A DNA stretch of 64,000 nt from Aedoeadaptatus coxii (GCF_001553115.1 NZ_KQ960157.1:1-64000), one strand, 5' to 3'; numbered from the stretch's first letter, positions 1-9,736 are shown. A program made the numbers and translations. Notes: generated by a model not told the origin, from the letters alone.

Positions 1-3000
1 TCTTTTACTTCAACAGGTTTTTCCGGAGCTTTTAACTCATAAGCAGGTGTTGTATCGTCTTTTTCGATTGTATCGTCCGGTCCCAGTTTAGCTGTTTTTG
101 TCACCTGATTTTTATCAACAGTTTCTGTTACGGTTACGGTTACATTACCCTTGTCATCAACCGTGATTTGATCATCTTTCAATCCCGGGTTAACGGCTTT
201 TACGGCGTCTTTTACTGCTTTTTGTTCTTCTGCTGTTAATTGAGCAGTGTTTTTAACCTTAACTTTTCTTGGTTTATTTAATGTTAACTTGTCAGCGTCG
301 TCTACTACTGTGTCTTTTTGAGACAGGGTTCCTACTTTATCTCCGTCGGTAACGACTACAGAACCGTCTTCAGCAACTTCGATTTTTGCAGTATCTGGTA
401 GTTTAGGATTTGCTTCTTTAACAGCTTCCTTAACTTTTTCTTTTTCTGCTGCCGTTAATTGATCAAGGTTTTGTACCGGTGTTTTGTTCGGTGCAACCAG
501 GTTAATGATCTTATCAGTATCTTCAGCTTTTTTAACCGTCTTGTCGGCTGCGATGGTTTTATTACCGTCCGTTCCCATAGGAACAGTGACTGCACCGTTA
601 TCAGCAACTTGGATTTCGTCGTCTTTGAAGTCTAAGTCCGGGTTTGCTGCCTTGACTGCGTCTCTTACTTTTTGTTTTTCATCTTCTGTAAGTTTCGCAG
701 GGTTGGCAACTGTTGTTACTTCCGGATCGTTTAATGTTTTGCCGGCTCTGTCGAAGGCTTTGACGGTGTCTTTGCCTTCTAATTTGCCTGTCTTCGTGCC
801 GTCTGTAACGGTTACATTACCCTTGCTGTCAACAGTAACTTCTGCATTCGCACTTAATTTGCCTTCGTTAGCCTTTTTAACAGCTTCTGCGACTTTATCT
901 CTTTCCGGTTGGGTTAAGTTTGTAGGATCTTTTACTTCAGTCTTATCGGGGGCTTTCAAATCAAGAATCGTATCTTTTTGGACGACTGTCTTGTCTGCAG
1001 GAATGGTGCCAACTTTACCGCCTTGGTTGATCTTAACAGTACCATCAGGATCAACGGTGATTTCGTCGTCTTTGAAGTTTCTATCCGGGTTGGCTTTCTT
1101 AACGGCATCTTTAACCGCTTGCACTTCTTCAGGCTTTAATTCACCAATTTTATCAACGGGAACCGGTTTTTCCGGAGGATTGAAGTCGTTTTTAACTTCT
1201 TTTTGTTTTACAGTTTGTTCCGGTGTTAATGTGCCGGTCTTGCCGTCTTTCGTAACTGTTACTGTACCATCTTCAGATACTGTTACATCAGCTTCTGTTA
1301 TGCCTTTAGCTTTATTTGCTTCAGCTACTGCCTTCTTAACCTTATCGATTTCATCTGATGTTAATGATTTAGTATCTTTAACTTCAACCGGTGTTGGAGC
1401 AGTTAATTCTAAAGGAGTTTTGTCAGTCTTTTCCCAAACTGCATAAACAGTCTTAGGTGCTGTAACATTATTTAAAATGTTGGCATCTGCTTCTGTTGCA
1501 TTTTTATCTGCTGCCCAGCCTTTGAAAATATAACCAGCTCTTGTTGGGTCAGTTGGCTTTGCTACGCTACCATTATCAACTTTAACTGTAGTTGTGTCCT
1601 TGTCGCCATCAGTAAATTTACCACCATTCGCATCGAATGTTACTGCTGTTTCATCTGAATAAACAGCGTAAACTACTAAATGTTTTGTTACTGGTGTTTC
1701 ATTAGTGAAGATTTCATCTTTTGTTAACTTACCGAATTCATCAGCTGTAACTGTAGTCTTGCCTAACTTAGACTTACCTGCTTCAGTAACCCAACCCAAG
1801 AAGTTCTTTCCTGCTAGTGTTGGTGCTTCCGGGAACTTATCTCCAGTATTTGCTTCAACGTTAGCTCCTTCAAAACCGTTAGCTGCATAGCCTTCTTCTC
1901 CGTAGAATTTAACATTGTCCGGAACGATTTTAACAGCTTTCTTTGTGCTGTCTGCAAATTGACCTTCAGTTGTATCGAACAATACTCTTGCCCTAACTCT
2001 TGTTTCGTAAAGGTCAGATGGAAGTGATGATCCGTCTGATGCAGTTGAAACAAACTTCATATCTTTTAATAAAGTTAATGGTGTTTCTGTCTTATCTTCT
2101 GAATGATAAGGAAGCATCTTTGTAAGGTCTACCTTGTATTCATAGGCCCTATATTCTTTGTTATCTCCTGTAAATTGAGCGTCAAAGATATTTGCCTTGG
2201 GAATAGTGATTTTTTTCCTTACATCTGTTCCCTTTATATTTCCCTTGTCGTCGTAATCATTTTCATCAGCTTGAACCTTGGCAAATAATTTACCAGTCTT
2301 GCCTTCTTCGTAAAGAGTTCTTACCTTACCACCGTCGTACTTAGTGTAGCCGACAAATTCTTTTGTATCTTTGTTAAAGGAAGCATCATCTGCTGGTAAT
2401 TGTCTTGGATCTTGGTAAGCACTTCCTTCAGCGTAATCATTTGTAAACAACAATTGATATGGTGTGTAAAGTGATTTGTTGATTGATAAAACTGATTTCT
2501 TGTCAGAGTGGTCTACCCATGTAAGCTCTTTAACATTGTCAGTAGATTTTTTTAGAGCTTTATACTTGAACCAAGATGTTTGATCTTCTATTTTATTTCC
2601 ATCTGCACCTATAGATTCTACAAAAATATCAGCACCCGGTTCTAATTTTGTTGTGTTGATGTAGAAGTTACCACCAGCACCATCAGTCGCTCTATTTGAT
2701 ACTCCTGTTAAAACTCCATCATTATCTTTGTATTGCCATAAGACTTTAGGAGTGAAAACTATTTCTCCTTCCTTTCCACCTTTTAGCGTATATTTAAGTT
2801 TAAATGTTTCTTTTTTATCCGCTTTATAAAGATGCATATTGATGTTTCTATCTTTTTGTAGCGTTAATTCAGCTGCACCTTCATTATGTTTACTTCCATT
2901 ATGAATTTCAAGGAAGTTGACAGGTTTATCGTGTGAAGATGTGTAAGGCATATAAACTTTTAGCTTCTTATCTTTTAATATTGTTGCTCCTTCACGAAGA

Positions 3001-4538
3001 GTAAACTTGTAAACGCCATTGGCATATTTTTCTATGGCATCATTAGCTCCGTCGCCTGAAACGTATCCGTTGTAGTAACCTTGTGGCTTTCTTAAAATAG
3101 CTTGGTCGCCACCAACTTGGATCATAATTTGTCCGCCTGATGGGTCGTCTCCTGTGTCAATTAGGTAAGACTCCCCTTCTGGAACAACATAAGTGTCGTC
3201 ATAATCTTTTTCGTAGATTACCCAGCCGTCTTTATTAGGATTAGTCCAGCCAGACATAGTAGTGTAATTTAATTTTCTTACTTTGTCACTGCTAAAAGTA
3301 TCTTCAAACTTGCTCTTGTCTACAACGTAGTCGATAGCTGTGATGTAGAAGCCTGACAACATAACGTGTTGGTCAAGTTTTGCTACATTAACTACCCTTA
3401 CACCGTCTTTTGTGAAATCTTTTGTTCCTATAACGATATAAGCTAATTTTCCATCTTTAGAATAATTTATCTTATCTTTTGGAATACCGACGTTTTTAGT
3501 GTAATCGGATAGTTTTCTATCCTTAGTCATAACATTGACATAAGCTACGTTGCCCTTGGAATCAGCCTTCATATACTTAACAAGATTTGCATCAAATACT
3601 TGAGTAAAAGCAAAAGGTTGCCCGCTAACAGTTTCGCTAACAATAGTTTTTGTTTGTCCCATGTATTGAGTTCTAATGATACCTAAGTTTGACTTGTCAG
3701 GATATTGGTCTGGATTGGCAATAAATTCTGACATAAAGAATTCTTGGTTAGTCGCATTATTAAGGTCAGATTGTTTACCACCCTTGATAAATAGAGTGCT
3801 TAACTTATCTACAAGATCAACTGCCGTAGTCTTTGTATAAGTTGAGTAGTCCATGGATGTGCCCTTTGGTGCATAAGCGTAAATTCTTGTATAATCTCCA
3901 TTGGCAACTCTCATTTGGACGATGTAGTTTTCACTACCAAGCTTATCTAAATCTACACCTTCTTTTAAGACTAAGTTAATTGGTAAATTAGCTCTGTTAT
4001 TGGTTCTATCTCCAGCTGCCTTACCTAAGTCAAAGCCTCTGCCTTTAAATTGTGATACTGGATCGAACTTGTATTGAGTCTTCCCATCCTTACCTAAAAC
4101 ATAGGAAAGATCGAAGTCTATAAATTTATCAAGGTCGCCAAAGTTGATTAGGGCTCTATACCAAACACCAGATAATGCTTGTGATTTTTCTTTATATACT
4201 AATCTTATTACGTATCTTCCGTTTGCATCAATGAACATACCATCGTAGTCTATATCGTTCATTTGAAGCGGATCGCTTCCGCCAACTCTAACTAAGTTTT
4301 GATTGTCTTCTACTTTCCAACGAGATTTGTCCTTAATCTTGTTTTCCCAGTTGGCTTTTTTGTAATAAGTTGCACTACTGGTAGCATCCACCGGCGAATT
4401 CGAAGCGCGGGCTACTCGCTCAATAACGGATGTGGCAATATCCCGATTCGCAAATACATTGTAGGGAACGGAGCTGAGAGACATGGCGAGGGCCAAGCCG
4501 ACCGCCATTCCGTTCCTAAGTTTCATTTTTTTATCCAT
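1..4538 (-). CDS. Giant repeat-containing surface protein (3' end outside window)
   Basis: The frame is open from the ATG at 4538 to the left edge, giving 1512 codons so far; AAGGAG lies just upstream. The N-terminus is a signal peptide (basic MDKKMK start, hydrophobic core, likely cleavage after VFA). About 900 residues of unrecognised, lysine/aspartate-rich, cysteine-poor ectodomain follow. Around residues 960-1030 is an InlB/Listeria-Bacteroides-type repeat (VTFDANGG ... GYIFKGW). From about residue 1045 come six full modules of about 76 residues, each with a pattern like LTxxExxKVxxAVKxANP then IxVxxxGxVTV and DTV; a seventh is cut by the edge. Such modules occur in surface proteins of Gram-positive cocci (Rib/alpha-like group), but the family assignment is tentative. 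No cell-wall anchor is visible because the C-terminus is missing. Probable adhesin or surface-layer component. Confidence 0.9.
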   Translation of the reverse strand, partial: MDKKMKLRNGMAVGLALAMSLSSVPYNVFANRDIATSVIERVARASNSPVDATSSATYYKKANWENKIKDKSRWKVEDNQNLVRVGGSDPLQMNDIDYDGMFIDANGRYVIRLVYKEKSQALSGVWYRALINFGDLDKFIDFDLSYVLGKDGKTQYKFDPVSQFKGRGFDLGKAAGDRTNNRANLPINLVLKEGVDLDKLGSENYIVQMRVANGDYTRIYAYAPKGTSMDYSTYTKTTAVDLVDKLSTLFIKGGKQSDLNNATNQEFFMSEFIANPDQYPDKSNLGIIRTQYMGQTKTIVSETVSGQPFAFTQVFDANLVKYMKADSKGNVAYVNVMTKDRKLSDYTKNVGIPKDKINYSKDGKLAYIVIGTKDFTKDGVRVVNVAKLDQHVMLSGFYITAIDYVVDKSKFEDTFSSDKVRKLNYTTMSGWTNPNKDGWVIYEKDYDDTYVVPEGESYLIDTGDDPSGGQIMIQVGGDQAILRKPQGYYNGYVSGDGANDAIEKYANGVYKFTLREGATILKDKKLKVYMPYTSSHDKPVNFLEIHNGSKHNEGAAELTLQKDRNINMHLYKADKKETFKLKYTLKGGKEGEIVFTPKVLWQYKDNDGVLTGVSNRATDGAGGNFYINTTKLEPGADIFVESIGADGNKIEDQTSWFKYKALKKSTDNVKELTWVDHSDKKSVLSINKSLYTPYQLLFTNDYAEGSAYQDPRQLPADDASFNKDTKEFVGYTKYDGGKVRTLYEEGKTGKLFAKVQADENDYDDKGNIKGTDVRKKITIPKANIFDAQFTGDNKEYRAYEYKVDLTKMLPYHSEDKTETPLTLLKDMKFVSTASDGSSLPSDLYETRVRARVLFDTTEGQFADSTKKAVKIVPDNVKFYGEEGYAANGFEGANVEANTGDKFPEAPTLAGKNFLGWVTEAGKSKLGKTTVTADEFGKLTKDEIFTNETPVTKHLVVYAVYSDETAVTFDANGGKFTDGDKDTTTVKVDNGSVAKPTDPTRAGYIFKGWAADKNATEADANILNNVTAPKTVYAVWEKTDKTPLELTAPTPVEVKDTKSLTSDEIDKVKKAVAEANKAKGITEADVTVSEDGTVTVTKDGKTGTLTPEQTVKQKEVKNDFNPPEKPVPVDKIGELKPEEVQAVKDAVKKANPDRNFKDDEITVDPDGTVKINQGGKVGTIPADKTVVQKDTILDLKAPDKTEVKDPTNLTQPERDKVAEAVKKANEGKLSANAEVTVDSKGNVTVTDGTKTGKLEGKDTVKAFDRAGKTLNDPEVTTVANPAKLTEDEKQKVRDAVKAANPDLDFKDDEIQVADNGAVTVPMGTDGNKTIAADKTVKKAEDTDKIINLVAPNKTPVQNLDQLTAAEKEKVKEAVKEANPKLPDTAKIEVAEDGSVVVTDGDKVGTLSQKDTVVDDADKLTLNKPRKVKVKNTAQLTAEEQKAVKDAVKAVNPGLKDDQITVDDKGNVTVTVTETVDKNQVTKTAKLGPDDTIEKDDTTPAYELKAPEKPVEVK

Positions 4539-4579
4539 TATTTCTCCTTTCTCGCTCCTCTCCGTGAGCCTTATCATTT

Positions 4580-4608
4580 AACTTTCGAAGTCCAACGATG
4601 CGAAAGTT
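4580..4608 (-). promoter_or_regulatory. 5'-UTR hairpin upstream of the surface-protein gene
   Basis: AACTTTCG (4580-4587) and CGAAAGTT (4601-4608) form a perfect 8-bp inverted repeat with a 13-nt loop, inside the predicted leader. It has no U-tract and is not a terminator; it may stabilise the mRNA or bind a regulator. Confidence 0.4.
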
Positions 4609-4654
4609 ATTAACTAATGAAAAAACATGAATTTGTCTTGTACTATTCACTAAT

Positions 4655-4681
4655 ATTGTACCACATTTATCTAAAAATCAA
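4655..4681 (-). promoter_or_regulatory. Probable promoter of the giant surface-protein gene
   Basis: On the minus strand TTGATT (4676-4681) is followed after 15 nt by an extended -10, TGGTACAAT (TACAAT at 4655-4660). The spacer is short, but the TGG extension compensates. Transcription would start near 4648, leaving a leader of about 110 nt. Confidence 0.5.
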
Positions 4682-4779
4682 CCCTTTCGCCCTATTGTTT
4701 ATTTCTATTTCACAGGTTTGTACTATTGAAATGCTCTTTCCTTTTTTTATTTATTTAAATGATAATTTATACCACACAA

Positions 4780-4810
4780 AAAACGCCCTCTTGCGAAGGC
4801 GTTTTGTTTT
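4780..4810 (-). terminator. Terminator of the amino-acid ABC operon
   Basis: AAAACGCC/GGCGTTTT stem with an inner TC/GA pair and T-rich flanks on both sides. It lies just after the ATPase stop codon and works as a minus-strand terminator, possibly in both directions. Confidence 0.7.
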
Positions 4811-4824
4811 TGGAAATTGTTTAT

Positions 4825-5481
4825 TTAGGCGCCGGTAATGTGTTCTTCCCGCAGGTTTCCCTCTTCAAAGTGGAGGATGCGATCGCTCACTCGTTTGGCG
4901 AAGGCGCGGTCGTGGGTCACGACGATCATGCCCATGCCTTTGGCTTTAAGCTGCTCCATAATTTGCGCCAGTTTGTCGATGGTGTCGCTATCCAATGCCG
5001 AGGTGGGCTCGTCGAAACAGAGGATGTCCGGCTCGAGCATGCAGGCGCGCACGATGGCGACGCGTTGTTGTTGGCCGCCGGAAAGGTTGCGCGGGTATTT
5101 GTCTTTTTCCTCTTCGATGTCCAGATCTTTTAAAAGTCGAAGGGCGCGCTTTTCCGCCACGCTTTTTTCCACGCCGTGGTAAAGGGGCGCGAGTAGGATA
5201 TTTTCCCACACGGTGAGTTTCGGGAATAGGTGGTATCCCTGAAAGACCATGCCGATTTTTTTCGCGTCGGTTTTGCCCACGGGCATCACTTCGCCGTCAA
5301 AGGAAATGGTACCTGCATCGTAAGTTTCCAAACCGTTTAAGCAACGGAGAAAGGTCGTCTTGCCTTGGCCGCTTTTCCCCGCAATGGAAATGATGGAATC
5401 GGAGGTGAAATCGTAATCGATTCCCTTCCAGATTTCGCGATCGCCAAAGCTTTTCGCTAAGTTTCGTACGCTGATTCTCAT
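4825..5481 (-). CDS. Polar amino-acid ABC transporter ATP-binding protein
   Basis: A 218-residue ABC ATPase of the GlnQ/HisP group that energises amino-acid uptake at the cytoplasmic face. Visible motifs in order: Walker A GKSGQGKTT, Q-loop region VFQGYHLFP, signature LSGGQQQRV, Walker B ILCFDEPTSALD and H-loop VVTHD. It is somewhat shorter than the usual ~240 residues, mostly at the C-terminus, but all catalytic motifs are present. Its ATG overlaps the permease stop by 4 nt (ATGA), so the two are translationally coupled. Last gene of a three-gene operon (binding protein, permease, ATPase). The substrate is not readable from the ATPase. Confidence 0.93.
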   Translation of the reverse strand: MRISVRNLAKSFGDREIWKGIDYDFTSDSIISIAGKSGQGKTTFLRCLNGLETYDAGTISFDGEVMPVGKTDAKKIGMVFQGYHLFPKLTVWENILLAPLYHGVEKSVAEKRALRLLKDLDIEEEKDKYPRNLSGGQQQRVAIVRACMLEPDILCFDEPTSALDSDTIDKLAQIMEQLKAKGMGMIVVTHDRAFAKRVSDRILHFEEGNLREEHITGA

Positions 5482-6122
5482 GACGCTTGAATCTTCCTTT
5501 CCATTTTGTTGAGTATAACGGTTAAAATGCCGACGATAATAAGGTATACGACGCCTACGTAAACATAGGGCAGGATGGAGGACATGGTGTTGGATACGGA
5601 TTTCGCCGCTTTCAATATGTCCATAACCCCTAAGATGTAAACGAGGGAGGTGTCTTTTACGAGGGTAATCACTTCGTTGGAGTAAGCGGGGAAGCTTCTT
5701 TGGATCACCACGGGAAGGATGACTTTAAAGAAGGTGTAGGGTTTGGAGAGGCCCAATACTTTTCCCGCTTCCCATTGCCCGGGATCGACGGATTGAATGC
5801 CTCCTCTTAATATTTCGGCGAAGTATGCCGTGTAGTTTAAGATGAAGGCGATGAAAATGGAGGTGAATCGCCCGAGTTTTAAGGGAATGGGTAAGAGGGG
5901 TAAGCCGAAAAATACAAACATCAGTTGCAACAATAGGGGCGTGGCACGCATAATGTAAATGTAGATTGCCGCAATCTTCGATATAATAAGATGACGGGAT
6001 AATCTCGCCCACGCTACAGGTACGCACAATATGGCCGATACCAGTAGTGTCATTGCAAATACAGATGCCGTTGTCTTCATCCCCTCGTTTAAAAGGGGAA
6101 TTAAGCGTTGTAAAATTTCCAC
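5478..6122 (-). CDS. Polar amino-acid ABC transporter permease
   Basis: A 214-residue membrane protein with about five hydrophobic segments and the EAA-loop signature of the His/Glu/Gln/Arg/opine permease family (QWEAGKVLGLSKPYTFFKVILP), which docks the ATPase. The N-terminal MxxxxSVFAMTLLVSAILCVPVAWARLS stretch fits the family's first membrane segment. It lies 23 nt after the binding-protein gene and overlaps the ATPase gene by 4 nt. As only one permease gene is present, it probably forms a homodimer. Confidence 0.92.
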   Translation of the reverse strand: MEILQRLIPLLNEGMKTTASVFAMTLLVSAILCVPVAWARLSRHLIISKIAAIYIYIMRATPLLLQLMFVFFGLPLLPIPLKLGRFTSIFIAFILNYTAYFAEILRGGIQSVDPGQWEAGKVLGLSKPYTFFKVILPVVIQRSFPAYSNEVITLVKDTSLVYILGVMDILKAAKSVSNTMSSILPYVYVGVVYLIIVGILTVILNKMERKIQAS

Positions 6123-6145
6123 GCTTACCTCCTCAGGTTAATGGA

Positions 6146-6973
6146 TTAGTCGGCGAAATATTTTTGGTAAATTTCGTCGTAGGTTCCGTCGTCTCTTAGT
6201 TCTTTCATAGCCTTGTTGAGCGCATCCATAAGGGCGGTGTCGTCTTTACGCATGCCTACGGCAAATTTTTCTTCGCCGAAGTTGTCGTCCAAGACCTTGT
6301 AGTTTTCTTCGCCGTTTTGCTTCATGTAGTAGCGAGCGAGAACTTCGTCCACGACGATGGCGTCGCAGCGTTTGGCTTCGATATCCTTAAAGCATTCGGT
6401 GTTGGTTGCGTATTCTACCGGCGGTTCTGCCAGGGATTTTACAAATGCTTCGTCTTTATTGACAGCTTCCAGTGCAGAAGATTCGCCTTGTACTGTTACG
6501 CGCTTGCCGGCGAGATCCGCTTTGGAATTGACGGGAGAATCTTTCAGCGTCACGATGATTTGGCGGTTATCCATGTAGGGCTCCGAAAGTAATACTTTCT
6601 TTTCGCGCTCCGGTGTAATGGAGTAGCCGTTCCAGATCATGTCGATGTTGCCGCTTTCAAGTTCGCTTTCTTTCATGGTCCAATCGATGGCTTGACATTC
6701 CACTTTGATGCCGATTTTTTCGGCTACCTTATTGGCGAGGTCGACGTCGAATCCGACGAGATCGCCTTTTTCATCGCGGAAGCCCATGGGAGCGAAGGTA
6801 TCATCCATGCCGATGATGTAGGTTTTGGATTTGTCGATTTCTCCGGCATCGGCCGCTGCCGCGTTGCCGTTGTCTTTTGCGTTGTCGCCCGTGTTCGCTT
6901 TGTTCGCGCCTCCGGAACACGCCGTTAACAGCATGAGCATTAGAAGGGCGAGGCTAAGTATTTTCTTTTTCAT
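6146..6973 (-). CDS. Amino-acid ABC transporter substrate-binding lipoprotein
   Basis: A 275-residue family 3 solute-binding protein. The N-terminus is a lipoprotein signal with lipobox LTAC, lipidated Cys at residue 19, followed by a Gly/Asn/Ala/Asp-rich linker. The mature part starts at YIIGMDDTFAPMGFRDEKG, the hallmark first strand of the SBP_bac_3 fold, and continues with GFDVDLANKVAEKIG and the WNGYSITPEREKKV segment. It would capture a polar amino acid outside the membrane and deliver it to the permease downstream. A strong promoter precedes it. Confidence 0.93.
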   Translation of the reverse strand: MKKKILSLALLMLMLLTACSGGANKANTGDNAKDNGNAAAADAGEIDKSKTYIIGMDDTFAPMGFRDEKGDLVGFDVDLANKVAEKIGIKVECQAIDWTMKESELESGNIDMIWNGYSITPEREKKVLLSEPYMDNRQIIVTLKDSPVNSKADLAGKRVTVQGESSALEAVNKDEAFVKSLAEPPVEYATNTECFKDIEAKRCDAIVVDEVLARYYMKQNGEENYKVLDDNFGEEKFAVGMRKDDTALMDALNKAMKELRDDGTYDEIYQKYFAD

Positions 6974-7026
6974 TGTCTTGTCCTTTCGTTCTTTATCGCT
7001 TTATCTAACTAAATCATCTGTTTATT

Positions 7027-7055
7027 ATAATACCCTCTTCTCTATTTTTTGTAAA
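7027..7055 (-). promoter_or_regulatory. SigA-type promoter of the amino-acid ABC operon
   Basis: Minus strand: -35 TTTACA (7050-7055), 17-nt spacer, -10 TATTAT (7027-7032). Start of transcription expected near 7020, about 47 nt before the binding-protein ATG. Confidence 0.65.
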
Positions 7056-7115
7056 GGGTTATTTTGAATTAATATTGTATTCGTCGTTTTTGTTTGTCTC
7101 CTGAAAGGAGTTTTC

Positions 7116-8633
7116 ATGGACACCCATCAATTAAGTTCTTATCAAACCGGGCGCTTCCGTATTCATTTGGTTTTCGGCGGCGCGTTTGTCGGCTTGGCAT
7201 CGGGAATGATTTCCGTGCTTTACCGCTACACCCTCGGCCGATTGGATACGGTGCGCAATCTCATGTACAGCCACATGACCGTCGAAAAAGGCGCCCTTAT
7301 GCTGGCGGGCTTTTTGCTCCTCGCCTTTTTAATGCATCTCTTGCTCCGTTGGGCGCCCTTCAGCGGCGGCAGCGGCATTCCCCAAATTCGCGGCGAGCTT
7401 TTGGGAAAGGCGGATATCGAATCCACGCCTACGCTGATTTCCAAATTCTTCGGCGGCGCCATGGGCGCTTTTACCGGACTCACCCTCGGTCGGGAAGGCC
7501 CTTCGATTCAATTAGGGGGCACTCTCGCCAAAATGATTTCAAAGGGAATGAAGGCTTCTGAAATGGAGCGGCGCTATTTAATTACCGCCGGCGCATCGGC
7601 AGGACTCGCCGCCGCCTTTAACGCACCCCTCGCAGGCGCCCTCTTTGCCTTGGAAGAATTGCACAAGAGCTTTTCCCACTTTTTCGTCGTGCCTTGTATT
7701 GTGGCGTCGGTCCTCGCGAATTTCGTCAGCTTTTCGATTTTAGGTATGGAACCGGCCTTTTCCTTTCCCATGCACGAAATGCTGCCCATTTCCTTTTTCT
7801 GGGTACCTCTTTCCATCGGCGTTCTCGGCGGCATATTAGGTTCTCTCTTTAATAAGGGGCTGCTCTTTTTCAGCCAAAACATGAAAAAGCTCCCCATTCC
7901 ACGCTACGCTATTATTTTTATCGCCATGATCCTCGCCTTTTGCGTAGGCCTTTACTCCCCTCTTCTCTTAGGCGGCGGCCACGGATTAATCGAGCGTCTG
8001 GCCACCAAGCCCGTGGCGCCGACGGCCCTCGTGGTGTACTTCGCCATTCGCCTCCTTCTCGTGTGGACAGGCTACGGAAGCGGCGCACAAGGCGGTATTT
8101 TCCTTCCCGTACTCACGCTGGGCGCCCTCCTCGGCGCTTTTTGCCACAGCTTTATGATGGGCGGCGACGCATATTACCCGAACTTTTTATATTTAGGCAT
8201 GGCGGCCATTTTATCTTCCGTCGTGCAGGCGCCCCTTCTTTCCATTTTACTCGTATCGGAAATGAGCGGCACCATGATGCAGATGATTTCCGTCACCGCC
8301 ACCGCCGTAGTGGCTTATCTTGTGGCGCAGGTATTGAACAACGGCCCCATTTACGAATCCCTTTACGACAATATGTTTACAAAAGACGATCCCGTCGTAG
8401 ATTCCGGCTACACCATGCAATACTTTTTCGTGCCGGGGGATGCGGATTACGTCAACATTCCCCTGGAACGCCTTACCATTCCCCACCATCCTTTAATCGC
8501 ATCGGTGAAGCGAGAAGATAGGACCTTTACGCCTAATAAAGATACGATTTTGAAAGAAGGAGACGAGCTTCTCGTCCTTTCAAAAGAACAGTATCTTGAA
8601 GATTTAAGTCGGTATTTTGGAGATACGGAATGA
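7116..8633 (+). CDS. ClC-family chloride channel or H+/Cl- antiporter with RCK_C domain
   Basis: A 505-residue protein preceded by AAAGGAG. The ClC fingerprint is clear: GSGIP filter motif (about residue 85), GREGP with the gating glutamate (about residue 125), the FNAPLAGALFALEE helix holding the two acidic residues that match the internal proton-transfer site of exchangers, and GGIFLP near residue 330. The usual tyrosine after the EMTG-type motif is replaced by methionine (EMSGTMMQ). The last ~85 residues look like a TrkA-C/RCK_C ligand-binding domain. Both glutamates favour exchanger activity. It heads a coupled operon; its stop overlaps the next ATG (ATGA). Confidence 0.9.
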   Translation: MDTHQLSSYQTGRFRIHLVFGGAFVGLASGMISVLYRYTLGRLDTVRNLMYSHMTVEKGALMLAGFLLLAFLMHLLLRWAPFSGGSGIPQIRGELLGKADIESTPTLISKFFGGAMGAFTGLTLGREGPSIQLGGTLAKMISKGMKASEMERRYLITAGASAGLAAAFNAPLAGALFALEELHKSFSHFFVVPCIVASVLANFVSFSILGMEPAFSFPMHEMLPISFFWVPLSIGVLGGILGSLFNKGLLFFSQNMKKLPIPRYAIIFIAMILAFCVGLYSPLLLGGGHGLIERLATKPVAPTALVVYFAIRLLLVWTGYGSGAQGGIFLPVLTLGALLGAFCHSFMMGGDAYYPNFLYLGMAAILSSVVQAPLLSILLVSEMSGTMMQMISVTATAVVAYLVAQVLNNGPIYESLYDNMFTKDDPVVDSGYTMQYFFVPGDADYVNIPLERLTIPHHPLIASVKREDRTFTPNKDTILKEGDELLVLSKEQYLEDLSRYFGDTE

Positions 8634-9736
8634 AACGACTGATCCCTTTTTTACTCGCTCTTTTTCTTTTAACGGGCTGCGACGCGATTCAACCTCAATC
8701 GAAAGTTGATCCTTTGGTCTTCGGCATTTTCGAGCCGACCACGGGCATTTTCGGTGAAACCGGAGAGGAAACCCTTCGCGGCGCGAAACTTGCACAGGAT
8801 ATTCGCCCCGTGGCCCTCGGTAAAAAGATCGAGCTGAAACTTTACAACACCAAGAGCCAAAGTTTTGAGGCGGCCAACGGCGTCGCCTATTTAAGCGATC
8901 GGGGCGCCGTCGGGTTGATCGGCACCTTCGGCAGCGACAGCATGCAAATGGCGAGCCCCGTCATTAACGCGGCGAAAATTCCGACGGTCACGGGCTCCAC
9001 TTCGCCGAAACTTAAAGACAATTATTGGATTACCCAAATCAGCGTCAGCGACGACGAGCAGGCGCGGGCCATGGCGCGCTTCGCCGACGAAACGCTCCAC
9101 GTAAAAGATGTCGCCATTATGATCGATTCGGAAACTCTTTATGGCAACGAACTGGCCTATAGTTTTGAGCGGAATTTGCCGGATTACGTCAACGTCTACA
9201 AGGTGTTTTACCACACGGGAGAGAGCCGCTTTCACAACGAAATTCAGCGGCTGAAAAAACTCCCCGTCGATTCCGTTTATTGCCCCGGCAACAGTGCCGC
9301 CAGCGCCTACCTTGTGCGGGCAATTCGCACCGAATACCCGGACATTCCCATTATGGGCGGCGACCGCTGGGAAAATCCTTCCTTTAAAGCCTTAGGTAGA
9401 AAAGCCGTGGAGGGGGTATACTTTACCGCCCACTACGCCCGCTACGAAACCTTTAATATTGCATCGGACACCTTCCTTTCCCTCTATCGGGAAAAATACG
9501 GCAAAGAACCTACGAGCTACGCCGCCATCGGCTACGATGCTTACAATCTCCTTTACGACGCCGTCGTTAAAGGGGGAAAAGACGACCCGGCGGCCATGGC
9601 GCAGTATTTAAGGAAACAAGAATCCTTCGACGGGGCCTTGGGGATTAAAAAGCGGTTTACGACGAGAAGCGTCCCCATTTTACAGCAACAGGGAAGCCGC
9701 GGAAATTATGTGACGAGTGTGGAGGTGAGCCGATGA
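8630..9736 (+). CDS. Liv-type (Peripla_BP_6) ABC substrate-binding lipoprotein, orphan
   Basis: A 368-residue protein with a lipoprotein signal (lipobox LTGC, Cys at residue 17) and a type I periplasmic-binding fold of the Leu/Ile/Val-binding family: FGIFEPTTGIFGETGEETLRGAKLA start, GLIGTFGSDSMQMASPVI, then VTGSTSPKL, and a C-terminal YAAIGYDAYNLLYDAV. These proteins normally feed LivHMGF permeases or act as receptor domains. No such permease or ATPase lies near; it is sandwiched by 4-nt ATGA overlaps between the ClC gene and a small membrane-protein gene, so the three are made together. Function in this setting is unknown. Confidence 0.85.
   Translation: MKRLIPFLLALFLLTGCDAIQPQSKVDPLVFGIFEPTTGIFGETGEETLRGAKLAQDIRPVALGKKIELKLYNTKSQSFEAANGVAYLSDRGAVGLIGTFGSDSMQMASPVINAAKIPTVTGSTSPKLKDNYWITQISVSDDEQARAMARFADETLHVKDVAIMIDSETLYGNELAYSFERNLPDYVNVYKVFYHTGESRFHNEIQRLKKLPVDSVYCPGNSAASAYLVRAIRTEYPDIPIMGGDRWENPSFKALGRKAVEGVYFTAHYARYETFNIASDTFLSLYREKYGKEPTSYAAIGYDAYNLLYDAVVKGGKDDPAAMAQYLRKQESFDGALGIKKRFTTRSVPILQQQGSRGNYVTSVEVSR

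Noticed and set aside
484-1446. A 320-codon plus-strand open frame rich in Ser/Thr/Leu/Val
   Set aside because: It is antisense to the repeat array of the minus-strand surface protein; its composition mirrors the repeats and it lacks a ribosome binding site.
7056-7115. Possible fluoride riboswitch before the ClC gene
   Set aside because: The leader is too short and lacks the conserved pseudoknot elements; the protein also has the chloride-type GSGIP motif.
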